Shown: in pieces, positions 34,565 through 46,324 of the stretch
How the letters are laid out: the number at the start of each line of letters is the position of its first letter
Numbering within the stretch: the first letter of the stretch is position 1
Origin: Hyperoodon ampullatus
Taxonomy: Eukaryota > Chordata > Mammalia > Artiodactyla > Ziphiidae
NCBI GenBank assembly: GCA_949752795.1
Contig: OX457070.1
Coordinates: 30,861,088-30,925,087 of the forward strand
Direction: 5' to 3'
DNA: 64,000 nt
The notes under the pieces: generated by a model
What the model was told of the DNA's origin: nothing
What the model saw: the letters and a program-made list of their open reading frames with translations, nothing else
The model's database searches: none
Translations under genes and position numbers: made by a program

Positions 34565-34960
34565 ATAAAATGTCCAGGTATGTAGTAGAGTGTCAGTTTC
34601 AGAATAAATAGACTGGGTGGCTTAAACAGCAAATATTTATTTTTCACAGTTCTGGAGGCTGGAAGTCCAAGATCAAGGCACCAGCAGACCTGGTATCTGG
34701 TGAGAACAATCTTTCTGATTCACAGACAGCTGCTTTCTTGCTGTGTTCTCACATGAAGGAAAGCAGAGAAAGAGAGAGATCATCCCTCTTGTGTCTGTTT
34801 TTATAGGGACACTAATCCAATTCATGAGGGCTCCATCTTCACACCCTAATTACTTCTGGAAGGCCCCACTTCCAGATACCATCACATTGGGGATTTAGGC
34901 TTCAACATATGAATTTTGGGGAGCTACAAACATTCAGTCCATAGTAGTGTCCTAAAGCGC
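34565..34960 (-). repeat. MaLR-type LTR
   Basis: Reverse MaLR: agactgggtggcttaaacag, tctggaggctggaagtccaa, ttggggatttaggcttcaac and attcagtccatag. Near complete. Confidence 0.85.
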
Positions 34961-35064
34961 TCTACACACGACAGTTCATAGATGTTCTTCTCACTCAGGG
35001 AGAAAAAAGAAAAACTGTTCAGTACCTTTTAGCTCATTTGCTTATATAAATAATTTGGTCCATT

Positions 35065-35215
35065 GATTATAGTTTCTAGATAGGAATTAGGAAACCTAGC
35101 TTCTTGACCTGCTTCTAGCATTAGCTGGCTGCACAATGTAGACCTAGGCCAACTCACTTAACCTCTCTGAATATTAGTTCTTTCATCCTTAGAATGAGAT
35201 GTTAAAACCAGTCAC
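35065..35215 (+). repeat. MIR-like SINE
   Basis: Plus-strand MIR: cctaggccaactcacttaac, ctctctgaatattagttc. Confidence 0.65.
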
Positions 35216-36180
35216 AACACCAATGTGGAATGACATATGTGAAAGTATTTGTATTTAAAAAAAGAGCTATTAAATGCACAGAATTACACCATGTATAATT
35301 GCATTACCTGGGAGCCTGCCTGGGTAAATTTTCCTTGGAAGGCACAGATGGGTTGGGAGGGAATGGAGAGCTTGTAGCTGCTTCCTTTGTTCTTCAAGAG
35401 GAATATCAGCTTTGGATAGCACATCTGTTCTTAGCCAGAAGAGAAGAAATCCTGAGTTAGGTAGAGAGATGCCCAGGAAATAGAACTCTAGAAGGAAGAA
35501 TAGGAAGAAGGCTAATGGGAAGTTAAAACAACTAAGGTGTGGGAGAGAGGAAGACATATGCCTATTTATCAGCAGTTAAGTTTACTTGAATAGGACCTTG
35601 GGTCCAACATTAATAACAGAGAAACCAAGTAGAAGCACCTAAGCATCCCATATCTTTAGCTGTGACTTGCTGTCAACAGACTTCTATTTTGGTCTCCTGT
35701 GTTACTGAGAACTCTTAGATTGAGACTTTATTAATTTTAAGGTCATTCAGGTTTAAGCGTAGTGCCTTAAGGCTTTTTGTTTTTGTTTTTTGCCTGTGGT
35801 CGTGATCACCTTTGTTTGTTCTTGTGACCAACTTTTATTTATATCTGTTTCAGAAAAGGTATTGTCTTTTCCACTTACCTAGCCTGATATCAAGCTGCTC
35901 CCTCAAAAGTTTAGCTGGTGTTTGTAAAATATTTTTATAACTTAATTCAGTTGCACTTAAAATGTACAGTGTCCTATGCTGGTCAAAAATAATAATAAGT
36001 CATCTTGGTGGTTTGTAAAATGAGATATCAGTTTATTATTACCACCATTACCATATTGTAAACAAAGTTGTAATATTTTCATTAGCATATATGTATCCTT
36101 AATAGAATTTATTAAATCCCTAGGGTTCAAGGGATATATATGTTAATTTTTCAGGGGTGATAGATCCATTTCACCACTTA
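35216..36180. other. Intron 2, nothing recognised
   Basis: Unique-looking. Open frame 35270-35557 on the minus strand has no supported function. Confidence 0.45.
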
Positions 36181-37190
36181 AAATATTCTTTCTGATTATA
36201 AAAGTAACTATTTATTGCAGAAAATCTAAGTAGAAAAGATATAAAAACAATTTCTTAGAGAGCTATTGTTAAATTTTTTCATTTTCTTTTCTCTATACAT
36301 CTTATTTTGTGTATTTGAATTCATAATGTATATAAAGTGTTTTAATCTTTTTTCTGTTAACATTGTAATCATTTTCTCTCATCATTAAAGCTAAATTCCT
36401 GTTTAGTGATTGTATAAATTCATAGTACAGATATTTCACCATTTTCATAATAATTTCCTAAAGTTGGATGCTTAAATTGCTTCCAGTATTTGGAAATGTT
36501 TGCTAAGTTGATAGGTGAATAATATCTCTGTAAAGTATGTATTTCTTTAATTAATAATAATATTACATTTGAATATTTTTCAGATGTTAGCCAATTTTTT
36601 AATGAACTGTCCAGTTTTATCCAAATGTTCTTAGTAGTTCTTACTAGTTAATTCATATAATATTTTATATTAAGGATATTAGCTATTTGGTAATACTTGT
36701 AAATACTTACAATTTGGCTTAACATTTTTTCTGATTATAAAAGTAAAATTCAATCATTAAATTTTTTAAGTACAAATAAGTACATAGAAGAAAATAAAAC
36801 TTATTCCATCAGCATTAACATGTGTAATTTTAATGGAATTAACACTAGACAGTCTTGTTGGCACTCTGCTTAGTTCAGGTGACAATATAGAATACTAGAA
36901 AAATTTTATTAAATATTTACATTTAGAATTGTTACATAGTATTCCACTATACACATATGCCATAATTAATTAAGGATGGAAATTTAGTGTTCAATTTTTC
37001 ACTACTCGAAACCCTGTGGTATTCTTAAGATAAATTATAAGTGAAATTACTGGACCCAAGTATGTTCACACCTTTACTTGATACAAATTACCCTTCTGAA
37101 AGTCTATGTAATTCAGTTCCCATTGGCAGTAGTCAGAATACCTGTTTCCTTGTTGCTCACTAAAAATCCATAGTTCTAATTTTTAATCAA
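36181..37190. repeat. Decayed LINE-like sequence
   Basis: Two occurrences of tctgattataaaagtaa (36190 and 36730) resemble the 3' region of an old LINE family. Assignment uncertain. Confidence 0.45.
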
Positions 37191-37690
37191 CTTTGTTGTA
37201 TAGTTTTCATATAATAAATGTACCCATTTTAAGTATACTGATCAATGAGTTTTAACAAACACATACATATACTCTTGTAACCACCACCCCAATCAAGATG
37301 TAAAATGTTTCCATTACCCCAAAAAGTTCCCTCTTGCACATTTTCATCAATCATCAATTCCCTCCTCCTACCCCAGGTAACTTGGGTAACCACAGATGTT
37401 TCCTGTCAGCATAGATTATATTCTATCACTATAAATTATATGGAGATATATATATATATATAAATGGAATCATATAGTACATGTATTCTTTGGGGTCTAG
37501 ATTCTTTTGCTCAGCATGTCTTTGAGATCCATCACTGTTGCTGCCTGAATCGATATGTTCTATTATTGAGTAAAAAGCCATTTTACTGATATACCAAAAT
37601 GTATCTATCACCAGGTGAAGGATGAAACATTTGGGCTGATTCCACGCTGGGGCTTTTGTGAATAAAGCTGCATATGTATGCACAGGTCTT
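37191..37690 (-). repeat. Old L1 3' region
   Basis: Reverse L1M: aatgtacccattttaagtat, aaccaccaccccaatcaaga, ggcttttgtgaataaagctg. Confidence 0.7.
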
Positions 37691-38860
37691 TAAGCTATGA
37701 CTCTGAAAAAGAAATCCTTCATTTTCTTACCTGGGAGAAGATTTGTGGACTCTAGGTATATCACCTACTGTTTCAGGTCAAGCAGATTTCTCAAAGGCAA
37801 GCCATACCTTGTCTTAGGGTCCGATTAGCAGGATGAGGCAATGGGGCAGGATATGATTTTGAGAGCATCTTGGAAGGCTATCTGGGGAGCACCTGATCAC
37901 CCTCCTCCTGTAGCAACCGCAAGCATAAGGCTCCTGTTGCTCACAGCCCTCCCCCACAATGTCTTCTGGCTCCTGACAAGTCTAAGAACCCTGCTAAGTC
38001 AGGCCTGGCCTCCTCCCATGACGGGGGGTGGGTCAGAGGAGAAAATAACGACAGGCATCATGCTGTTTACTGCCACATCCCCTAAATAGCTCCAGGAGGC
38101 AGTGGCAGGGTCAGGCTACCCTACAGGCCACTTGAGCCCCTGCCCAATGGCCTCTAGGGTATTCTGTGCCCTCTTCTCAGCTACATGAGAATTGTGTGCT
38201 CATGACTCCGTAGAATTCCATGCAGTGTTTGCAGGGCCTACCTTCTGGAAGTAGAATGCAAACTTCTCGAGAGCAAAGGATCACGCCTTATACAAATTTT
38301 TCTATGTACAAGGCACACAGTAGGTACTCACATAGGGTTTTGGGTAATGTAAAATCAGAACCTGAGACATGGGCATGGCTTATAAACACTCAATAGTATT
38401 TGAAGGTTAAAGTAGGGTCTTTAACAAACAAATGCTTCCGATAACATAGTTTTCCCTGGAATTGAAATTAGCGATGGGAGGGCAGTTGTAGCTTTTGTTT
38501 CATGTTGTTGTGCACATGTTATTTTGTACAGCTATTTTTCAAAAAAGAAACCAAAGACAATCATTAAACACCATTCCCTCTCTTCTCTTCCCAATCTGCC
38601 TTCTGTGGCAACCTCTGAAATTCTGAGATTCTAAGAGAAGTTTCCAGAACCTAAATATGGGAAACAGATACATTTGGGGAGTTATTTGTATTAAAGGCAA
38701 TATGGTAACAAATGCCATGAGTGGGATGGGAATAAGATTTTATAGAGAAATAAATGGTTTACAGACAGCTTTTCAGGAAAATCTCTCTCATAATAAAGGA
38801 AGATAGTTCATTAGAGTAAGGGCCTAAGCTTTCAGACCACAAGAGCCTGGAGTGATTACA
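37691..38860. other. Intron 2, mostly unassigned
   Basis: A short L2-like piece lies at 38265-38335 (gcacacagtaggtactcaca). No exon signature. Confidence 0.45.
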
Positions 38861-38864
38861 CAGA

Positions 38865-39388
38865 TTACACCTCATTACACGGTACATCTGTTACTAAGTC
38901 TAAAGTCATTCTGCTCACTGCATGACAGGCAGTAAGTCAGGAGACAAGTTATTGGGGGAACTTTATTTGGAAAGCCAGCAGACTGAGAAGGTGGCCGACT
39001 AATGTCCTAGAGAAACATCTTACCCCAGTCAGAATCCAGGCTTCGTTTATACTAAAAGGTGAGGGGCAGGGGTGAAGGGGGGAGTTGGTTGGTATAAACT
39101 TCTTGGTGCAGGAATCCTTTGTTCTTGCAGCTGTCCACGTAGGTCAGGTCACGATATTCCTGTAAACTTCCAACAAGACAAATGTTATTCTCTGTTCTAC
39201 AACTTTTTATTTTTATATGAATGGGAAAGTGTTGTACTCTTAAAGGTCAGAGGCTTGAGAATGGGCTGTCCTGTATATTGCAGGCTATAGGCAACATTCT
39301 TAACTGGAAGCCAAAGCAATAGAATAGAAAGGTTGAGGTAAAAGAAACAGATCTAATATGGAGTCAGATTTGTTCTTCCCTATTATAT
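38865..39388 (-). repeat. ERV-type LTR, copy 1, just upstream of exon 3
   Basis: Closely resembles 40545-41057, sharing ctttatttggaaagccagca, aatcctttgttcttg and aatatggagtcag. Minus-strand reading gives ccaaataaag as polyadenylation signal, so the LTR points opposite to CNRIP1. Family not assigned. Confidence 0.75.
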
Positions 39389-39465
39389 CTCTTTCACGAA
39401 CATCAACTCTTGTGTTTGTTCATGGCAGAATGAGGTTTTGATGGGGCGTGTTTCTCTTCCCTCAG

Positions 39466-39630
39466 TTCACTGACATTGGGACCTTCGAGACGGTATGGCA
39501 GGTCAAGTTTTACAATTACCACAAGCGAGATCACTGCCAGTGGGGAAGCCCCTTCTCCGTCATCGAGTACGAATGCAAGCCCAATGAGACCCGCAGTCTC
39601 ATGTGGGTGAACAAGGAGTCCTTCCTCTGA
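39466..39630 (+). CDS. CNRIP1: CNRIP1 coding exon 3 (residues 111-164, stop)
   Basis: The acceptor follows a good pyrimidine tract (tttctcttccctcag), and the exon opens in frame with [15 protein letters not shown]. It encodes the C-terminal third of the CB1-binding protein and ends in NKESFL followed by tga. The last four residues, ESFL, fit a class I PDZ-ligand pattern (Ser at -2, hydrophobic at 0), a feature reported for CRIP1a; function at this locus is inference. The exon lies between two related LTR copies, at about 38.9-39.4 kb and 40.5-41.06 kb. Confidence 0.97.
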   Translation, partial: FTDIGTFETVWQVKFYNYHKRDHCQWGSPFSVIEYECKPNETRSLMWVNKESFL

Positions 39631-40013
39631 AGATGGCGCTTTCTGATGCTGTTGGACAGTCTCTTCAGAGATCCACTTTTAGATAACCCAGCACAAGCCT
39701 TCACCAAGGCACACTACTCCGTTGCTGTCTCCCATTGGGTGCCAATTATCTACAAGCCCTGATTATTCTGAAAAGTGTAATTCCCCTCTGATGCAATGTC
39801 CCTGACATAAAAGATCATGATGTACCCTGCCCGAGAGACTCCCTTTCTGTATTCTGTGTTGGTGTTCCTGCCTCCAGTTCTTGGTCATGCTGGTGGCCAC
39901 TTGGAGGAGCTCCGTGGAATCCGCAGGCTGTGTCCCACACTTAACTTTTCCACCAAATGACTGTGCTGTTTTGTTTCCAAGTTGAGTGCTTCCTTCTTTT
40001 TTGTTAAATGTTA

Positions 40014-40019
40014 AATAAA
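40014..40019 (+). promoter_or_regulatory. Proximal polyadenylation signal of CNRIP1
   Basis: Canonical AATAAA about 385 bases after the stop codon, in an AT-rich context and followed by T/G-rich sequence. It could give a short 3' UTR isoform. Confidence 0.55.
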
Positions 40020-40455
40020 AAATAACAATGTGCTTGGGTTCCATCCCAAGTGTGCAAGGGTAACATGTAACTTGGGATGTTTTCCAGCTGTGTCAAAGTA
40101 GGCTTTGTGAAAATGTGATGCAAACAGCAGTCAATGGGACTCCAGTGTTGTGCTTTCTATAAACAGCTCGGCTATTGCAGGGAAGAATAATGACGAAAGA
40201 AAAGGACAAATATTTAAGAAGTGTTTATAACGTATTACAACTCAAATAATGTAAGGTATTGTGCTGTGGCCTAGTGGAAGTGGGAAAGAGCCTTGTGTGG
40301 ACCACTGTTAAACAAGGTGACCAAAGGGACAGGGTTAACTCTTTGGCAAGTGACTGTGGTGTCCAAACAGGCATGCTGATGGCCTCCCTACATTCCCCTT
40401 CACTTGAACTTTGTAAAACTGTGTATGGAACTATAATCAACTTTTGATATTTCTT

Positions 40456-40461
40456 AATAAA
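40456..40461 (+). promoter_or_regulatory. Distal polyadenylation signal of CNRIP1
   Basis: Canonical AATAAA about 825 bases after the stop codon, followed by a T-rich downstream element (gacttgctttcttaattt). It lies just before the LTR that begins near 40509, so the transcript can end without using LTR sequence. Confidence 0.7.
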
Positions 40462-40508
40462 GGCATTGAAAATCATCCCTGACTTGCTTTCTTAATTTGG
40501 GCAATATC

Positions 40509-41057
40509 TGTCTAGCAGGTGGACCTCTCCTCCAGGCCAGCTCTACTAAGATTGCTACTGAATCCAGGCTGGTACTGCTCACCACACGACAGGCCAGTAA
40601 ATCAAGAGATGAGGTGGAGGGGCACAGAATAACGACTTTATTTGGAAAGCCAGCAGACCAGGAAGATGGTGGACTACTGTCCCAAAGATAAGAATTCAGG
40701 CATCTTTTATATTAAAAGGGGAGGCGGTGTGGCTGTTTGTTGAAAACTTCTTGGTGCCGGAATCCTTTGTTCTTGTAGCTGTCCATGTAGGTCAGATCAT
40801 GATGTTCCTGTAAACCTCCAACAAAACAAATGTTATTTTGTCTTCTGCAACTTTTTAATCTCTCTATGATTGGGAAAGTGTTCCACTTTTAAAGGTCAGA
40901 ACCTTGAGAATGGCTATCCTGTATATTTCAGACTATAGGCAACATTCTTTTACCAAAGGTGCAGAGCCAGCATGACAAAGCACAGGCAACAGAGCACAAG
41001 GATTAGAGCTAAAGGAATAGATCCAATATGGAGTCAGGTTTGTTCTTCTCTGTTACA
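40509..41057 (-). repeat. ERV-type LTR, copy 2, just downstream of CNRIP1
   Basis: TG...CA bounded, about 549 bp, same family and orientation as copy 1. On the minus strand it starts tgtaacagagaagaac and carries an AATAAA signal. It begins within about 30 bases of the expected end of the CNRIP1 transcript. Confidence 0.75.
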
Positions 41058-43214
41058 AGACCACCATCTATGTTGCAGGGTGAGGGGGATATACCCGGAG
41101 TAGAATTAGCACACTTAACTCATAGATCAATTCTGACCATTAAACAGGGAATACTCTACCAGCTGCTACAAAGCTAGCACAGGCTTGGGCTCTTGGTGGA
41201 CAATCAAAAAATGCTTGTCCCTATCCTCTCTCCATTCCTCCTTCCAGGGTGACCACACCCCTGTCAGCCAGCTGTGTAGCTGAGCAGCTTTAGGATGTGG
41301 TGCTGTAACAGTGCATGTGCATCTGGATGGAGACCTCCTTGCCTGATCCCAGGCACTGCAAGGTACCTGGCACAAAGCCTGTACTCCATGTAGATTGAGG
41401 ATGAATTCCCTACGAAGCAAAGAATCACTCTCTTGAAAGGTAACAATATTGTAATGTACACTTGGGAAGCACAAATCCTATTGGGTTGGAAAAAGTTGGG
41501 GATTTGTTTTTTTGCCGCCTGTGAACATTCCATGTAAGAATATGCAAGGTTTATGGGACTATTGCAAAGCATCAATTTCTTGTGGAAATGAATTTGGAAG
41601 GCTGGCCCCAAACCCTCTGCACCTGTGTTACTTACCTGCAATGAGGCTGTGCTGCCAGCAGGGCACAGTAATGCCTTGGATTTGGGCTAATCACGAGCGG
41701 TGTTAGAAGAGAGGAGTATGCTTCTCAATTCGCTTGTTTTTCAAAAATGATGGTGTCTATTAACTGCTGCTAAATATAAGCACTAATCCATTCCTAATTA
41801 CTGTATTTTAAAAGCCAACACTCTTCAAACACTGAGATATTTAAAGCAATGGGTTTACCACAGACAGAGGCTTAAGTTTTATTCCAGAATGTCCAGTGGA
41901 AATGCAGTTATTAGAAGGTGGGAAAATGTGAAAACTACACATCTTAGCCTATTGAAACATTTGATGAGTAAATATTTTCATTTGGGAAACAAGAACTCTC
42001 AAGCTAGTGACTCATCCATCAGAGCCTTAGTATTTGCTTTGAGGGGTGGAAGCAATATTGCGGCTTTTGCCCATCTCCATTTTTGAGTTGGGAATGACTT
42101 AAGGCAAGGCTGGGGGAAACATGGCCCGTGGACACACCTTCCCACCAAAGAGCCCCAGCCCAGAAGCTGGAGCATAGAAGTCCCAAAGACACACTGGGTG
42201 AGTTCAAGTGCTCACCATCATTCTGCTTGTGGCTAAGATGAGTTCGGCTAGTAGACTTCTAAAGCACATTAATATTTATGGTTTGTACCTCTACTTTATT
42301 CTCCTTATTTTGTTTAAATGCGTGTGTGCACGCATGTGTGTATGTTTCCCTTGAGGCTAAGAGGTAAGGTTGAATCAAGGGAGGTGGGGAGGGGATGGAG
42401 ATGAAGTAAACAGGAAATCTTAACAGCTAATCTGCCACCTTAAGTGATCTCTCCTGGCATCTACTGTTCTACTTATGATTGGACTCAAGCCCAGTCTCTC
42501 TGGCTACTTCTCAGCATAGCTCTCCTCCTTGCAGATTCAAGTGCTCAGCTATATCAAGCTGCTGAGTTGTAACTTTGCCCCTCAGCCATCTGGAAGGCTA
42601 TTTTTATACAAGTTGTAGCCATGTCTCTCTACTTCTAAGCATCGGGTGGCTACCCAGAAGCTTGAGGAAGTAGGCCATCCTTCTAATTATTATGATGACT
42701 GAAACACTTTGGAACAGGTGAGAGAGTAGAAATGCCTTGAATTTCTATTTTGTGACACCTTGCTTATTGAGAAGTCACTTATCCAACCATCTAAGCCATC
42801 CAGATCCCAGTTGAGAACAGAAAACATGCCAAAAAGTAAAGATCTCTGTCACAGATGTCACCAGGTCCATCCACTAAAGGCTTGGGTCTTCTCTCAAAGC
42901 CTCATGACCCATATTTTAAAGACGGTTCTAACTTATAAGGTGATCTAGTTTCTGGCTCTTAGGAAATTGGAAGCAGAATAATTAGAGGAAAGAAGGCAAT
43001 TTGTAGAGACAGATATACTGAAAATAAATTTTTTTCACAGAGGGAGGACCAAGAAAAAATGTTGAAAGAAGATAAAATAAGTCAAAAACTATAATAGATA
43101 GGGACATAATCCTGAATTAAACCACAATAGTTTCTGTGGATATCAAATAAAAATTGATATACATAATCATGACTTATTTAGGAAGATTATCCATTATTTT
43201 CACAAATGTTTCAT
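41058..43214. other. Intergenic, nothing recognised
   Basis: 2.1 kb without a confident repeat or gene. A possible mariner-like end at 41483-41500 is too short to call. Confidence 0.5.
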
Positions 43215-43314
43215 CATGACCCAGTGTTTAAGGGTTCAGGTTCTGGAGCCAAGATGCCTCAATTCAAGTCCTTAACTGTGTGACCTTAGACAAGTCACTT
43301 AATATCTCTGCGCT
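43215..43314 (+). repeat. MIR SINE, cut by a younger SINE
   Basis: Plus-strand MIR: ggttctggagccaagatgcc, tgtgaccttagacaagtcac, ttaatatctctg. Ends where the CHR SINE begins. Confidence 0.75.
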
Positions 43315-43668
43315 TACATTTTTTAAAATTAATTAATTATTTTTGGCTGAGTTGGGTCTTTGTTGCTGTGCCCGGGCTTTCTCTAGCTGCAGAGAGAGGG
43401 GGCTACTCTTCGCTGCGGTGCGCGGTCTTCTCATTGCAGTGGCTTCTCTTGTTGCGGAGCACGGGCTCTAGGCACACGGGCTTCAGTAGTTGTGGCACAC
43501 GGGCTTCGGTAGTTGGCGCTCACGGGTTCTAGAGCGCAGGCTCAGTAGTCATGGCACACGGGCTTTGTTGCTCCGTGGCATGTGGGAATCTTCCCAGACC
43601 AGGGATCGAACCCGTGTCCCCTGCATTGTCGGGTGGATTCTTAACCACTGCACCACCAGGGAAGCCCA
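43315..43668 (-). mobile_element. CHR-type SINE, long form
   Basis: Minus-strand, complete head (ccaccagggaagccc), long body with several cttcagtagttg units, AT-rich tail. Confidence 0.92.
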
Positions 43669-43787
43669 TAGGGTCTCTTTTACAAAGACCCAGTTCTTAA
43701 TAATATGCAAACATCCGGACAGAATCAGAGAACTTAAAATCTGATAAACGTCAAGAGTGATGTCAAAAGTTCTATTTCTTATTTCTT

Positions 43788-44101
43788 CTTTTTTTTTAAA
43801 TAAATTTATTTATTTTTGGCTGTGTTGGGTCTTCGTTGGTGCACACCGGCTTTTTCTAGTTGCAGCGAGTGGGGGCTACTCTTCATTGTGGTGCATGGGC
43901 TTCTCGTTGTGGTGATTCCTCTTGTGGAGCACGGGCTCTAGGTGCGCGGGGTCAGTAGCTGTGGCTCGTAGGCTGTAGAGCACAGGCTCAGTAGTTGTGG
44001 CGCATGGGCTTAGTTGCTCCGCAGCCTGTGGGACCAGGGATCGAACCGTGTTCGCTGCATTGTCAGGCGGATTCTTAACCACTGCGCCACCAGGGAAGTC
44101 C
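43788..44101 (-). mobile_element. CHR-type SINE, long form
   Basis: Target-site duplication ctatttcttatttctt (43772-43787) and ctatttgttatttctt (44102-44117), one mismatch. A small deletion lies in the body near 44028-44050. Confidence 0.93.
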
Positions 44102-44117
44102 CTATTTGTTATTTCTT

Positions 44118-44335
44118 TTAATCCTCCCAACAGCTCTGTGAGGTAGGCAGCGCATGTCATATGTCTGTTTTACAGGAGAAAAACGTCTCAGATTTTGAAA
44201 AATAAGGCTCAAGTTTAAACAGCTGATTTTACAAGAAATGACTTTATTTGATCCTCAGTTTTCTCGTTTGTGAAATGGTGACAATACTATCCACTTCAGA
44301 GTGTGTTAGGATTAAATAATATGTCACAAGCAAAA
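44118..44335. repeat. Two MIR-like fragments in opposite orientation
   Basis: 44118-44175 reads like reverse MIR (ccaacagctctgtgaggtag). 44245-44335 reads like plus MIR (cctcagttttctcgtttgtg). Confidence 0.55.
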
Positions 44336-45450
44336 CACCTTCCTTCTCTTCTCCTCATCACCCTCCTTCTGATGCATTTTAATTAAAACGACTTCATCCT
44401 GGGCCCACACTCCTGCCGTGTTTGTTTTTTTAACTGGTGGTTTTGCCTTCCTTTATTTGCAGTCTAGTAGATCAATGCCTTTCCCCCCCAAAATTACTGT
44501 GAATTGATTAAGCCTTTATAGATGACTCTAAATTATTGTCAATAAATAAAAGTATTCCATTTCTAGAAACTCCATATTCAATTAGAAACCTATAGCTCTC
44601 TGCACAGCAAATTACTTGAAGAGGACCTTGATTCTTTGAAGTCATAGGAACTACTGTTAGAGCACTAGATAAAACTAATTCTGTTTTTTTTCATAGCAAG
44701 TATGGTATTTTATTCCCCATTTACTGACCAATGAAAAATATGACAATATTTTTGGCCTCACTCTCGTGCTAGAATAGTAATCCTGACAGGCACTCTAGCC
44801 TCTGGCCATGGTGGGTTTCTGATTCTCCTGCAGGTATTCAGAGCTGGGACAGTCTCCTTGGCACTGTACAGCCTGTACGCTCTGCTTGGAATGCGCTGCA
44901 CCATTTTCTTCCTAGCAGATGCCTTCAAGTGCCGACTTAAATGTCACCTCAGCTATGAAGTCTTTCCTGACTCCTCTAAAATGTCGAGTCAAGAATAATT
45001 TTGAAATCGTGTTTATTCAAATATTTTCTTTGATGACCCCGTTTCTGAAAAGCGTCACCAGCTTCCGTCTAACTTCTGCCTTTCTGAAGTTCTCTGGATG
45101 GCTTCCACGTTTTCTGACTGACTCAGTGAGAATGAGCTGACTCAATAAAAAAAAGTGATGAGATTCTAGAAAGAGCTAGCTGGCTGGCTGACTGGCTGGG
45201 AAAAAAAAAAAAAAAAAAAAAAAAGCCAGCAAGGAGTTTGGAGTATATTAGCCTTTAATGGGTTAGTTCTGCTCCCTTTAAAGGAGACTGAAAGAAGGCA
45301 GGTAGATGAGTAAGAAAAAGCATCTGAGTTTTCTCTCTGATGTTTCTTGAAGTGAATATGCCTTTTCATGTTAGTATTATTAATGATGATGGGGTTGAGG
45401 TGTGCAGTGCTTTGAAGGAGTCTATTTATGTCAGGGTCGTCATTTTGTGC
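44336..45450. other. Intergenic, nothing recognised
   Basis: Contains an A-homopolymer of 24 at 45201-45224 after a tggctggctg repeat. No gene. Confidence 0.5.
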
Positions 45451-45454
45451 TGCC

Positions 45455-45765
45455 CACAAAACATTTCCAGCCCTCCTCTGCCTAGGCACATGACAGGACT
45501 GCACTCTCATGACCGGGGTAGGGCCATGTGAGAGGAGCTCAGGCCAATGAGTTGTGAGCAGAAACGATGAGTGTTGCTTCCAGGCTGAAACAGCCAACCG
45601 TCTGTGCAATACCCAGCAGAGCTCTCTTTCCCTTTGCCATGGCAACCGTCCGCTTTCAAGATGATCCATCATCCTGCATCCTGGAGTGAGGAGACATGGA
45701 GCAGAACCCTAGCCAAACTTTACTGGACCTAGAGCATAAGTGAGAAATAAACTTTTCTCCCTAAA
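45455..45765 (+). repeat. Probable LTR (ERVL/MaLR class)
   Basis: Has caggccaatgagttgtgagc, tgccatggcaaccg and gagaaataaacttttctc with an AATAAA signal, resembling the 3' half of an old LTR. Confidence 0.55.
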
Positions 45766-45885
45766 CTTTTACTGTGAAAAATGTTGAAATAGGCAGAAAA
45801 ATTGAAAGAAGTGTACAACAGAAATCCACAACCCATGACCTGGATTTTATAGTTAACATTTTGCTATCATTGCCTTATCACGTAT
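45766..45885 (+). repeat. Old L1 3' fragment
   Basis: Resembles L1 3' UTR: aggcagaaaaattgaaagaa, then tatagttaacattttgctat. Confidence 0.6.
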
Positions 45886-46324
45886 CTATCCATCCATCCA
45901 TTCCTCTATGCTACATCAATCCCTCTTTTTGGAGGGGGAAAGAATGAGACACTATTGTAAAACACTACTGAGATCTGGGGGTTGTGTATTATCACAACAG
46001 AATCCAGCCTTTCCTTCTCTACAGCACCTGAGTTGCCCTGGCCAGCTACTCTCTTTTTCTGCTGAGGACCCTATAGTGGAACTACTCCAAAAAGAAAAAT
46101 TGTTTTCAGTTGGTTTTAATTATTTTAAGTTAGTTCTAAGAAATCATTTCCTGCCAGGGAAAGTTAAAAATCCTGGGATGAGTTAGGAGAAAGATTAAGC
46201 CATCTTTTTTCTCTTATGGGCTTAAAAATAAGATAAACTCTGACTGAGCTACTTTGGATAGGGTTCTGTTTAGAGGTGGGTTGGGGGGATGGATTAAATG
46301 GGGAAAAGAAACGCACAAAATCAC

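Larger units (their letters stand above)
20653..39465 (+). other. CNRIP1: CNRIP1 intron 2
   Basis: An 18.8-kb phase-0 intron with gtaagg donor and cag acceptor, occupying most of the gene. It has accumulated L2, several L1 fragments (mainly minus strand), at least seven CHR-type SINEs, MaLR LTR pieces and an ERV1-like LTR just before exon 3. I found no alternative exon with convincing coding potential. Confidence 0.9.
17980..40480 (+). other. CNRIP1: CNRIP1 gene, complete (3 coding exons)
   Basis: The gene model joins 18225-18403, 20502-20652 and 39466-39630, giving 164 codons plus stop, the length of the known mammalian CRIP1a isoform. Both introns have GT-AG ends. Intron 1 is phase 2 (two bases of a Glu codon in exon 1, one in exon 2) and intron 2 is phase 0. 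The frame stays open across both joins. From established knowledge, the product binds the C-terminal tail of the CB1 cannabinoid receptor in neurons, reduces its tonic signalling and competes with beta-arrestin. The transcript start is not visible directly; the left bound is an estimate within the CpG island. The right bound follows the distal polyadenylation signal. In human the gene lies between PLEK and PPP3R1, so the flanks here are expected to lead to those genes. Confidence 0.96.
39631..40480 (+). other. CNRIP1: CNRIP1 3' untranslated region
   Basis: About 850 bases follow the stop codon with no recognisable repeat. AATAAA signals occur at 40014-40019 and 40456-40461. The second is followed within about 20-30 bases by a plausible cleavage region, so the longer 3' UTR probably ends near 40480. 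The exact end cannot be read from sequence alone. Confidence 0.75.

Noticed and set aside
38865..41057. Complete provirus with LTRs at both ends
   Set aside because: The interval contains a host exon and 3' UTR and no gag, pol or env sequence, so the LTR pair is not one provirus.
41483..41510. Mariner-like terminal sequence (attgggttggaaaaagttgg)
   Set aside because: Too short, and no partner inverted repeat was found nearby.
45166..45672. Minus-strand open frame of 168 codons
   Set aside because: Runs through a poly-A tract and an LTR-like segment; composition is not protein-like.
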